From the NCBI GenBank assembly GCA_025449115.1, contig JAHLKC010000009.1:401922-465921 (forward strand): 64,000 nt of DNA, written 5' to 3'. The notes under the pieces are model-generated. The model was not told where the DNA came from. It saw nothing but the letters and a program-made list of their open reading frames with translations, and searched no databases. This DNA is from Chytridium lagenaria (taxonomy: Eukaryota > Chytridiomycota > Chytridiomycetes > Chytridiales > Chytridiaceae). The position numbers and the translations under genes are program-made. Each line of letters begins with the position of its first letter. Positions within the stretch are counted from its first letter, which is position 1. This document shows, in pieces, positions 35,894 to 47,059 of the stretch.

Positions 35894-36652
35894 AGTAGAA
35901 ATAACCAGGATATTTGATACACTCCGTGCTTCAAATTTTGAGTCTTCTTACTTATATTTAAACATGCTGGTTTTTGTTTAAACATCCTTATGTATGATAC
36001 GGTGTTTGTTGATGTTTTTTTTTCATTTTACGGCTTGTCTTCATAAGTCTTGGTATCTCCACCGTCGTTGCGTTCCTTTCCTTTTATATATGTTTCCCCT
36101 TTATTCAGTAGAGTTGTTTTTTTTTAATTGCACTAAACATATTATCTTTACTTCTTTAATACATTATGAATATCAAGAGTATCTAGAAAGTGCGTTGTTC
36201 TTTGTGGCATCAGACTTCACACTCAAACATAAGACTTAAAAAAGACATCGCCTCCATTCTTCTCCGAGCCAGTTCCAACAGAAAGACAACTATATGTATA
36301 AAAAGTTTAGCCATTCCTGCTCATCGTTTGTCCAGAATACCTCTATAATCGCAGTCAAGCCAACGGGTGGTTCTATGCAACCACAAAGGTAATAGAGAAT
36401 TACGGTGGCAAATAGATAATCGAACTCACCGTTAAGACGTTTACCGTGGATTTTTTTTCTTTTTGCTTATTTAGGTTTTTTCATATTCGATAAATCGAGT
36501 ATCTATTACACTAATAAACATCGTGCTTTAAATAGTCAAAGATACAAAATAAATTCCCGTGAATCCCATCAACTAACGAAAAGCATGAAAATAAAAACGT
36601 TCGTAAACATTATCAAAGGGCTCACTATTTATGCTGTTTTATTCTAATACAA
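35894..36652. other. spacer between the gene and the right inverted arm
   Basis: AT-rich sequence holding the 3' flank of the coiled-coil gene. No coding signal is seen. It has no counterpart at the inner edge of the left arm. Confidence 0.5.
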
Positions 36653-39600
36653 GAAATTGATTGAATATTTAAAATCATGAAAGGGTTTAACAAAAACAAT
36701 AAACAAAAACACACATATGAAACAAAATTAACGAGGCAAAGTGTAAAAAACTCCTAAAGTAAAAACACAAAACGTAAACTAAAATAAAATAAAAAACAAA
36801 GTAAAACTGTTTCGAAATCAAGAAAGCAAATGTAAAATGAATAAATTAAAAAAACACCAAAGTATTGACGCGTCGAAAAGAAGAGCGCGACGCCGTCAAA
36901 ACAATTCACAAAATATACCATCGGTATATCAAAGGGATTGAAAGATGAAAAAAAGAAATAAATAAAAAATGAACAAGCAAGAGTGTGAATACTCCGCAAC
37001 GAAAACAAGAAAACAAAACAAAAACAACACAAAAAACTAAAGGTAAACCCTTCTATACGAATAAAGCAAATTAAGAATAAAGTAAAAAACAAAGACCAAG
37101 AAATACTAAAGAGAAAAAAACGAAAAGGAATTTGTACACATGTAATCAATCACAATCATCTTCCCCATCCCGCATCGGTATAAAAATCACCAAACATATA
37201 AGTACAATATTACCACAAACGGCTAAAACCCAAAAATACGATATCAACGCCATCACTTCTTCTTGCAAACCTTACACCCTTCACAGTCTTCACAGCTCCT
37301 GTAATCCAAAATAAAATAAAATAAAAAACATTAGCAAAAAGGTCACAATGCACGACTCCATACCTTTGCGGTTCCCCAACCCTACCCTTCGAAACGACGA
37401 GTACTTGGCAACAATATCGATTCCCGTCAGCCAGTGTACTGATATCGTGTCTCGGTCTGTGTTGCGGTGACCGGGGATGGTGTGGGTGTGGGCGTGCTTG
37501 TTAAAGGATTGGGCGTGGAAACGATTTGCCTGGCTGGGCATTGGAGTCGTGGAAGAACGGATGGTTGGCGTTTGTGTTGATAAAGAGGTGGTTCTTTGCG
37601 GGCTTTTTGCGGGAGAGGCAATACTGACCGATGAAAGGGTTCGGTGTCATCTGTGGAAACTCTTTTGGGCCTTGTTTGTGGAAACGGTGGCGGAGGTAAC
37701 AGTACCCGCAGACGACGTTGCTTGAGTAGAGTTTCTTTTGTAACTTTATTGTCTTGGTCTTTCTGGCCTTAGAGTTGGAAGCAGCCTCAAGCGTGACAGC
37801 AGGCCTGTGGCGGTGATCTCTTTGTGCTCTTCTTGACGCTGAGGGTGGTGCTGAATGTAGACGGTGTGGGGTAGGAAACCGTGTTGTACGGTGGAGGACA
37901 AAGATGCAATGTGGGAGTGATGAGTCGGTGGTGGGCAATGTCTCTAGGATGACACGGGCGTCAACGGCGGAGAATCTGAGAAGCATCCAAGGAATGTCTC
38001 TGGGTTGAGGCTGTAAGAATCCATGACATCAGGCAAGCACCCCAGGAAGACAGAATATCAGCATTCGCCTCATTTATGCGGCCCGTGCACCCATTCTCGA
38101 CGTCGATATCATGTATGTTGGACCTTGGCGGAGGTGAGGTCGGTGGAGTACTTTGGAACATCTCCTCGTCGCGTTGCTGTTGCAAATCCTGAGAAAGTAT
38201 ATTAGAAAGGCTTTAGGCTTCAAACGTTCTCGTCAAACCATAATATCTCAAGCATGACGCACCATGACCCCCCAAAAAAGAGACGGTGGAATGCGGTTTC
38301 TTACCTATCAGGTCAAAGTAAATACTGAGCTTTAAGTCAGCGAAAAATTCGGCCCATTGGGCGAGTCTCTCGTTGGAAGCCAACATATTGATCCTGATAT
38401 GTTGGAGACTTGAAAAGATTTTGTTAACGAGATGTAGCATAAAAGTAAAAATACCGGAGGCGTCAACGGCGGGTAACCTGAGCAATATCCAGAGAATATC
38501 ACTGGGTTGAGGCTGTAAGATACCATGACATCAGGCGAGGTACCCCAGGAGGACGAATTTTCAGTCTTCGCCACATACATGCCCGCGCAAACATTCTCGA
38601 CGTTGGTGTTTATGTATGCTGGAACATTCGCGAGGGAGAGGTCGGTGGAGATCATTTTGATCATCTCCTCGTTGAGTTGCTGTTGCAAATACAAAGGGAA
38701 AGTACATTAGAAAGGCTTAAGGCTTCGCCACCTTCTCGTCAAACACCAACACATCACCAAAGATCACCCCCCCCAAAAGGAAAGGCAGTGTATTGCGGTC
38801 TCTTACCTCGTCATGGTCAAAGCAAATACCTTCGCCTTTCAAGTCGGCGATGCATTTGGCGCACTCGACCGAGTCTCGGGTTGAAAGCTCCACACAGTGA
38901 TGCTGGCATGTCGGAGAGTTGATAAGATTTTTGTTAGGTAACGATATGAAAGCTTAAGAATTAAAAAATAGGGCAAATTGGTCTATAATGTACCTTCCCA
39001 CCAGTCGACGGTGGAGACGGGTAGACAGCAGCGACGGGTTGATCGAACCTTGAGTTCTGCACAACATTCTGGATAAGAAATGTGATGTATTAGCCACCTG
39101 TCTATGGTTTCGCCATCCCGTCCTCTGTGCAATGATGCAGTAGAATAAACGAGTGCAATGAATAGGTGTATTACTGCAGTCACCTTCTCACGGTAGTTAT
39201 CAGTGCATAATGGCCCTCCGTATTCGTCCCATTCGGCGCGCTCAAACGAGTAGTTGTTCGTAGGCTCAACGCAGATGGATTGCTGGTGGAGGTTGATGTT
39301 GGTTAAATTGTTAGGGTCGGAGTCGAAATCACTTGCAGTGATGGACGTACCTCGGACACTGGAGAAGCCGTTAAAGAAGGGGAGCTGATGACGGTGGTGT
39401 ATAATCCGTGGTCGGAAAACATGTCTAAGAGCTGAGACTATTGTTTGGGGGTGAGTAAAGGGGATGGTCCTGTATGAGAGGGTCACCTGATAAAATGTTG
39501 GGGGGCAGTTGGCACTGCTGTGGTCAAAGTTTCGTTGCCGTTGATGATTGAGGGTTGCTGGCACTGAAGTGTTTCAAAGAATGAATGTAAGGATGAGTAC

Positions 39601-40550
39601 ATGAACGCGGAGAATGCATGAGGGGAGGATAGAGTGTGTAGTTCTTACATATTGATGCCATGTCCTTTCATCGGTATTGACCCACCAGTTGTTCATGTTT
39701 GATGAACGGGTGGGGGTTGCCGTATGGAATGTTTACGAATGAGGTGGCGGTTGAGTAGGGAATGTGGGTCTGTGAGGTGAGGTGAGTTGAGGTGAAGAGA
39801 GGTGATGAGGTGTAAGTGTGAGTATACAGTACCAGAGTGTCCAGGTGTGAAAGAAACCTCGCGTGTGCGTTTTTTTAATTTAATTTTATTTTATTTTATT
39901 TTATTTTATTTAATTCTTTTCCTCCGTATATTCAATTTTGTTTTCCACCAATAACATTTATCCATCCCAACATTTATTCATTGTAAAAAAGCGTTGAGTT
40001 GATTAATGTCGAATGCCTCCGTAACCCCCTCATGTTGTTTATTCATTTGCGTGATCGGTATACGCTGTAAATGTGGATGAGTAGGACTGGGAGGTGACGA
40101 CGACGATGTGGTGGTCTTTGATCTCGGGCATCATGGCTTTTATCAAATTGATGCAATCACGAACCGCTTCCTCATCTCATCATCTTCCTGACCACCGCTC
40201 TTTTCAGTCTTTTCTTTTCTCGAACCGAACGGTTTTTCCTGGAATTGAATGTATGCTCTTGAATATGCTTCACTTCTCTTCTGCCACTCTGATCATTTCT
40301 CCTTGTTTTTCAATCCCATCTTTCAATGATTCAGTGTTGATACCGAAAAAAAATAGTCAGTTGTAAACCCAATCAATGTCGTAGAATTCTTTCGCAAGCC
40401 TGGGGCTATTTCAGAATCGTTGATCGCACTTCTTTTAACGTCTCATGTACAGATTCATGGCATGGTGAATGCTGTGACTTTTGCGGCTCGCGTTTTTCAA
40501 GGCCTTTTCGTGTGTAACGAACGTTTCTTTTCAGTCAGCAACTCCGTTCA
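36653..40550. repeat. right arm of the large inverted duplication
   Basis: This is the inverse counterpart of 29020-33038. It carries the second copy of the arm gene plus its 5' and 3' flanks. A (TTTTA)n-type tract at about 39884-39915 mirrors the (AAATA)n tract at about 29653-29700. The copies differ by substitutions and many small indels. Confidence 0.9.
37253..39696 (-). CDS. unrecognised multi-exon protein with duplicated exon pair (right copy)
   Basis: The exon set matches the left-arm gene, starting MNNWWVNTDERTWHQY at 39696 and ending at 37253. The seventh exon here is open where the left copy is shifted: QQLNEEMIKMISTDLSLANV continues to SPDVMVSYSLNPVIF (about 38660-38450). The C-terminal region differs from the left copy by indels, so the last two exons (after TGIDIVAKYSSF) are out of frame here. 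Both copies share one break in the second QQQRDEEM exon (around SSWG). Neither copy is therefore clearly complete. The protein would be soluble, with Cys pairs in CTDNY and ECAKC and a basic C-terminus. Confidence 0.45.
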
Positions 40551-41492
40551 TCGCCCAGCTCATACAAGTATTCCTAAAGTATCGTAACGATGACCAACAG
40601 CTGTAGGCATATCCATCCACCCGCCATCACCCATGCGTGAATTATACATTTACTTATCCGCAATGCCATCACTCCGATTCATTCAACCAAGTCCAGACTA
40701 CGACACATCCCAGACCTCTTGTGACTCTTGAAGCTCTCCACTGGCTTTATCGTAGTTGAGAACGACCATACTTTATCATCCAATGTTATTATGGAACTGA
40801 GCCGTGGCATCAGAAGTACTTTTACTAGTCCACGACCTCGTATATGTTTCTCCTACGCCTCTGGTCGTAGGCTTAAATGCGCTGGAGATGAGAGTAACTC
40901 ATATAGATTCATTTAAGGCGACGTTTATGGTCTAAGGATGTATGTGAACATAAGTTTGGTATTTTTTTACTAATTATATCGCAGCAATACCTTACGTATG
41001 TTTATTTATCCGTTGCTATGTACATGTCGTCATCAACTAATTTCGCGAACTCCCTTGCTTAACTACACTCGCGAATAAAAGAGCGATCAAAAGAAATTCA
41101 AATCATTAAACTCATACGTCAGCATAGAAAGAATTTGAAGAGAAAGTAAACGAAAGAGGAAAGAAAAGAAATTGGGTACAGTAGATGTGTGCAAGACCGG
41201 ATCAATGTGCATCAAAACGTTGTTAAAAAGACTCCAAACAAGCAGATTGATGAGGTGCTGTTACGGTATCATCTTTTTCCTTTTGAACCGCACCGACTTG
41301 GTTTTTGATTTCGTCCTGTAAGACAAGAGAAAATCGATCGTTGGCTAACGGAATAAGGATCAACTAGGTGACATGGGAAGGACCATCGCGATCAAGACCT
41401 GAACCCTAGCCTTCATTCATCACCGTTCCCCTCACCGCCACTTTCCATGAAATGAACTGGGAGTCTCCACGTCACGCGTCCATCCTCTTTCA
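40551..41492. other. no supportable gene
   Basis: This is the stretch just outside the right arm. A 62-codon frame (40728-40916) has no support. Nothing else is visible. Confidence 0.4.
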
Positions 41493-41798
41493 TCATCTGC
41501 CGGCATCTTCAATCCCTCCAAAAAACCCGCAATTATCCCAAGGAATCGCTTTGGAGAGCTCATCACCATTTAACGCGTCTCTTCTACACACACCTCCATG
41601 AACGCTGAGAACCATGATGCACCCCTCTTCACACTCATACGCAAACAGAGCAGGTCTCACTACCGTTGAGTGTGCTTGCTGAAGTTCTAGCACAGATAAT
41701 CGATCACTCCCGTCCAAAGTCTTTACCCAATAAGTCACTGCATTAACTCCACCGTCACCGCGTTCCGAGCCATCATCGTACAAGGTCGTCAGCATCAT
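41493..41798 (-). CDS. hypothetical fragment
   Basis: A 101-codon frame with a balanced, globular-looking composition (YWVKTLDGSDRLSVLELQQ; FAYECEEGC) ends in a normal stop. It is divergent from the next short frame. It could be a terminal exon. No family is recognised. Confidence 0.3.
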   Translation of the reverse strand: MMLTTLYDDGSERGDGGVNAVTYWVKTLDGSDRLSVLELQQAHSTVVRPALFAYECEEGCIMVLSVHGGVCRRDALNGDELSKAIPWDNCGFFGGIEDAGR

Positions 41799-41848
41799 GC
41801 CACCTTCTTAAAAAAATTGGTCGACCGTATACGAATGACCCCTCAGGC

Positions 41849-42136
41849 TTGGTCGAAAAAATAGCCCCTTATCAACTGGTTTCGGAATCCGATGGACGGT
41901 CCAAATTTTTTATCGAACGATCTAGTGCCGGTAAATCATCTCCAAAGCTTCAAACCATACTTATGACCCTTCTACGTCCGTATCCGCCTAAGAGAGCCTG
42001 TCATCTGCTTCAAGACTCGTTACCAATTTGGATTACCGTAGCTTCTGTGAGTACATCAACACAGGGTCTAAATACTACTCAATTAGCATCCCTGCTCCCA
42101 AAACTCTCCGTCGACGTTCCCAGCTTCACAATTTAA
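41849..42136 (+). CDS. hypothetical fragment
   Basis: An open stretch (VEKIAPYQLVSESDGRSKFF; LLRPYPPKRACHLLQDS) has protein-like composition but no ATG at its start. An intron may run from GTGAGT near 42048 to the AG near 42088. It ends at 42136. It may be part of a decayed gene together with the divergent fragment upstream. Confidence 0.25.
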   Translation: MVEKIAPYQLVSESDGRSKFFIERSSAGKSSPKLQTILMTLLRPYPPKRACHLLQDSLPIWITVASVSTSTQGLNTTQLASLLPKLSVDVPSFTI

Positions 42137-44262
42137 GGAGATCCTCGAAATATCGCAATCTGTGAGACATGAGTGGGAAGGTTTGGACGATATCGAGGAA
42201 TGATGCGAGGGTTGTGCGGATCCGATGCTGAGGATGGATAGGAAAGGTCGAGAGAAAGTGAAATTCATTTTGAATTAAGATGGGGATTGACCCGAATCCC
42301 AAAAATAGCTCCATCGCCATATGTTTTTGGCCTTTTTCTTTTTTCTTTTATTTCTACCAGACAACTTGATATTTTATTCATTTACTTCTAGATGTTTCCG
42401 ATAGGTTCTATTGCCTTGACTTTTTTATACAATATTCATTTTTATCAACCAACTCCTGATATTTTTTTCGGATGTTGTCGTCTACACGTGTATCCTTGAC
42501 TTTTCTATTTGTTTGCCTAAAAATATTCGTTCTTCACAACTTCAAGCCATAACCTAGTCTTTATCAAAAGATCTCTCACAAACGCATTCTGAGTGGAATA
42601 GTTTAGAACCCTGACGTAGTTTGTTCTATTATTCATATTCTGTTGGTATGCGGCGTTATCAATTGAATTTAGCGCAGGAAAAGGATACTTGATCCCAAGA
42701 GACCCGTCATTTCCCACAGAATACCACGCAGAAAGCATCGAGGTTTATTAGGGCACCCGCGAAAAAGGCTCAAATCAACACCACTTGGAATACAAAGGGA
42801 AGTATCATAATATTGTGCAATACGGTGAGTTGGTCTAATGTAATAGTGGACAGCTTTGGTCCCGCATGTGTTCGGCACACGTCGCCGCATCTATCCCACT
42901 CGCTCCCACTCTCCACTCGTCAACCCCCCAAACATGGAGAACTCTTGATCACAGGATCAGAATGACAATTTCCAATATTCTTCAACGACGGCTGCTGGTC
43001 TGCTCAACATCTCCTTGCTGTCGACTTATTGCACTGCTACCGTTGTTCATCCATCCATTTCACGCTCATTTCCTAATCGCTCTGATTTAGTTTGCTTACC
43101 ACAGGTTAGAGGCATTTCCATCGTCAACACAAGCATCACTTAATAATCTGTCTGTCAGCAGTTCAAGCGGCCCATCCATAAAGGAAAACAACGAACTTTC
43201 GCGCGACATTCTATCTTAAGAGGTATATGAAACCTTTTTTATAAATAACTAAACTCTTAGTTATAAGCTCGAACAAAAATGTATAGGAATATTCGACCCT
43301 CTTGTTGCCGCAACATGGTGTACTCTCCCTCCTCTCGAGTACCTTCACAACGAGGTAAAGAAGGATATATGGTGCGATTTCAGCCTAGAAGACTTCCGCT
43401 GTATCATTAGAAATAACATTCTCGAATAAGAAATCAGGAATAGAAACAAGCCCAAACCACAAGCGAAACAAAAGTGCAGCAAAAACGACGATGAATGAAA
43501 CGAGCAGGCTCATAAGACGAAACATTTGCTGCGGAAAAGTTGAAAAGGTTTGTTGAGATTTGGCCGTCCATCTCATCACAGTGGCTTGCCCGTCGTGGCC
43601 GTCACAAACAAGTACAGAGAGAAAATCGGCATATATTTAGGAGCTGCGCGAGGTTCTCGGATCGAATGGTGATGTTGTCGAGGGGGCTGCTAGTAGCAAG
43701 GTAAAGGACGAATCGGGAGGAGGAATGGATATGTTGAGAACGGGTTTTACCTTTTTCCGGGAAATGGTGCTGCAGGCGTTGAAGAAGGGTTGATATCAGG
43801 AAGGATATGCAAATGTCGCCTAGGAATAAATTTGGCTTTTCCGAGGAGGGGTGAATTGAGATGAGGATTGATATTGTTGCTTTGATGAGATCGTGGTAGG
43901 TTGTGGGGAGGGACTTTGACGAAACAGAGGAAATAATTTCGGATTTCTATACTTTTTTATTTGATAAGGTATTTTACTTACAATCTTCTTTCTAGATTAT
44001 GATTATATCGACCATCCCTCTCACAAAAAAGAGCTTCTCCTACCAACAAGAAATTTTAGCTGGATCCCTACACGCGTCATTTCCCTTGTCGCAATGAGCA
44101 GGAAGGAACTTGAATATACCCAATCAACCCTTGCGATAAACTAGCATCCTCTTCCACCTCATCGCGGACAACCCTAAATCCACCTTCAAAAAACCTTACA
44201 AACTCTACAATCACAGCAGCAGCAGAACCATTTGTAAAACCCACATAAAAGTCTCGCCATAG
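42137..44262. other. fragmentary region
   Basis: Two protein-like minus-strand pieces are visible but not joined. The first is a 73-codon frame at 42517-42738 (KYPFPALNSIDNAAYQQN) preceded by another frame to 42890. The second is a 65-codon frame at 43385-43579 with one hydrophobic helix (LLVSFIVVFAALLF) near its middle. Both end in normal stops and could be 3' exons of small genes. I cannot define starts. Confidence 0.3.
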
Positions 44263-44522
44263 ATGAGTGTTGACGATGCACTTCCTACCAGAGGCTCCGA
44301 TAAAGGTATGTTGACTTGTTCCGGGTTATTAATTTTGACGACAACCAAGGTCGCTCACCATCATCGTCGCTCTCTCAACTTGTCTCTAAGCCTTTGAAAC
44401 GATCAGCATGCCGGATCGTTCATTCCGAAGACGATGTGATGGCACTTGTTAATCTTAACCCGACAGAACGCCAACCGCGGTCTCACCCCCCACTTTCAGA
44501 GGATTTTAACCTTCCATGTTGA
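44263..44522 (+). CDS. small hypothetical protein, two exons
   Basis: MSVDDALPTRGSDK is encoded by 44263-44305. A 44-nt intron (GTATGT...CAAG, 44306-44349) leads to an exon reading GRSPSSSLSQLVSKPLKRSA and ending at 44522. The total is about 72 residues. It is hydrophilic with no motif. The intron fits the window's usual size, but the gene is supported only by composition and splice sites. Confidence 0.3.
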
Positions 44523-45483
44523 ATCTCCATCTCATAAATACCCATTTTATTTCCTTCCTGACTGTTCTTTTCTTTGTATCAACGTTTTTTTTTGGAGATG
44601 CCTTCGGTGTTTTATTTCTAACAAAAACTTACGCAAAAGCCCTAAATGTTTTTCTTCGAGCGTAAGAATAAAGCGGCGTCTTATTCCAGACTCAAAAGTC
44701 GTCCTTTATCGGACGGAATAATTGGTTTATCCGAAATTAAATGGCGAGAATCAACCAATATTGTGTATACTGGTATGGATATTCAATGATCGTCTCTGAC
44801 AATCCCTCTGTTTGTTTGTTTTGTTTTGTTTTCCATTTTATAGCACACTGACAACCTCGATTATCAATATTCAATTTCTTCATCCTCTGTCAAACTCGAA
44901 AGCAGCATCAAGTACACGGAAGAGCACAGCACACAAAACAGCACCAACAGCAGCAAGCAGAAGGAAGCAGCACACAGATCTCAACACCTTACAGAAAACA
45001 TCGCAACTACAGAACCACACAGCGCGCAAGATTTAAGCAAGCCCAAACACAGCAAGACTCTTGATCATCTTAACTGGCCTACCTACCCACCACCTGTCAG
45101 AACCATAATATCACAGTAGACCGCAACTTCTACAGAACTCATCAAATTCGTATCCTCCTTATCCAATCTTTCAGCAAGACTCTTGATCACGTAACTGACC
45201 TACCCACCGACCACCTATCTAGAAGGACAACGTTACAGTAGCATTACAGTAGACCGCAACTTCCACTACACTCATCAAAGTCGTATCCCCTTATCTTAAC
45301 AAACATTTACCTCACACTCTGCACCCATCGCGTCATCACCACAACACCTCGACTGGCCTCCGTGCAGCACAGCAACAACTTTGGTATGTTAGCGACTCAT
45401 CCCCACCTTTAGTTACACAAACTCATTCTCAAAAAAAAATTTACTGACAATCCCACTGATAGAACACGGACTCGTCGCTCATC
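44523..45483. other. upstream region of the SR-type gene with a direct repeat
   Basis: CAGCAAGACTCTTGATCA occurs at about 45050 and 45173, followed both times by related CCTACC...CACCTAT/GT and CAGTAGACCGCAACTTC blocks. The duplicated unit is about 125 bp and probably lies in the promoter or 5' UTR of the gene starting near 45484. Confidence 0.6.
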
Positions 45484-47059
45484 ATGCCACCGTTGTCCGT
45501 GACCTCTAACAAGTCTCAAAGAAACCGGTAAGAGAAACCATGTCCACTTATGAACATTCACTGATAAATTACGATAAAAATAGGATAAAGCGTATCTGGT
45601 CAACCGCGAAAAACGACTTCGTGACCTCTGCCAGGAGTATGGTAACCAAGTCGCTCATCATGAATGGATGCACAGCCAACAGAAACTCAAGCTCAAGCTT
45701 ACTGCGCTTGATCGAAAATCAAAACGCGCCTCCAGGCGGCCGCAAGATCTGGAACGTCAAAGGGAAATTTACCTGAATGAACTGAGCTGGGTCGAAGGAC
45801 GGATTCTCATTTACATGAAGGAGGTAAGCAACTCGTTAAGGCATTGGACGAGGTCGATAGGTCTCTCAAGGGAATTCCAGACGGCGTGGCGGTTAAAACA
45901 GAGGAAGAGCTTCGCGCTTCGTTGAACAACTTCTTAGATAGATGCCGCGTGAGATCAAGCCGAGGTTGGATCAGTGGTTGAAGAGCAACGGAAACTCAGG
46001 AATCAAATTAATGGCGAAGGTTCCAATGGTGAGCTCTATTATCTTGAATCTTTACATACCATATTCCTGCTAACATTTGATATAGCTCGCAAACTCGTCG
46101 CCTCCGACAACCCATCCAACGTCCTCCTCCCACTAAGCTGCCCGCAGCATGTTCACCAGCCTTTCCTTGAAGAGCACCACTCTCCCGCCCGCCGCAGAGC
46201 CCGTCGCAAGAACAGCTCCAAAACACTCCTCGTATCACCACAGTGATGTTGTTTCCTCTACAAACCATCACGACCACAGGGTCACGCCTGGCTCTTCATC
46301 TGCTAGTTCTACTTCAACGAGGATGGCAGAGTGGCCCGAGGTGTCCGCAGAAAAAAATCGCAAGGATAGAAGAGAGGAGAGGGAGAGGGATGGCGAACGG
46401 GTGAGGGAAAGGCGTGGAACCTCAGTTGAGAGGGATAGGGGAGACAGAGAGAGGGACCACCGTACGCACAACGACAGATACAACCGTGGAGCTCCCGACA
46501 CCCGTATCTCCTCCTCCAGCAACAAAGTCTCTTCGTCATCCAGACGTGAATACTCCCCCGACAGGTACAAGAGGGATAGGGAATATGATAGACGCTCTGG
46601 CCATCACTCAAGCTCCACATTCCGCCAAGCGTCCCGTGAGAGATACAGCAGCCATCAGGATGGTGACCGCTACAGAGAAGACCGTCGAAGGTATGATGAC
46701 CGCCAGATGGATGACCGTCGAAGGTATGATGACCGCCGGGATGATCTCCGTAAGGATGCCAACCGCACAGATGGTCGCCACCGGGACTCCAGGACCTCTC
46801 ACAGCAGATCCAACAGGTCCATCTCCCCTCCACCTCGCTCATCCCGTCTCTCCGCCGACACATCTACTTCACGTCATCACTCCCAACCGGAAGACGGCGA
46901 GATCGCCCAACCGCAGTTATCCGGCTATGAACGGGCAAAGTTGGAGGTGTATGATAAATGGAGGGGATGGACTTTGAGACTATCGTTGCTAGGGAGGAGG
47001 CTCGACAGGCGCCTTTTCCTTATGGGAGGGTCGGGGCGACAGCGAGGAATCGTGGGTGA
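45484..47059 (+). CDS. coiled-coil, Arg/Asp/Ser-rich protein, paralog of the spacer gene
   Basis: A likely first exon (MPPLSVTSNKSQRN, ATG 45484) ends at a GTAAGAG donor near 45528. The next block (from about 45582) reads KAYLVNREKRLRDLCQEYGN and IYLNELSWVEGRILIYMK, which matches QWTTELQFLDSKILARIR of the 34-kb gene in position and pattern. After the segments ELRASLNNFLDRC and PRLDQWLKSNGNSG comes a long RD/RE/SR-rich low-complexity region (RYREDRRRYDDRQMDDRR) with an EDGEIAQP motif mirroring EEGEICES. The probable end is APFPYGRVGATARNRG at 47059. Frame breaks near 45830, 45945, 46020 and 46960 require correction. The composition resembles RNA-processing proteins; the function is unknown. 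Confidence 0.5.

Noticed and set aside
41849..42136. Possible lipid-kinase-like fragment
   Set aside because: The sequence lacks any recognisable nucleotide-binding motif. The resemblance was only a general impression.
46309..46863. 184-codon minus-strand open frame with many His/Gly/Cys
   Set aside because: It is antisense to the Arg/Asp-rich region of the 45-47 kb gene and mirrors its low-complexity codons.
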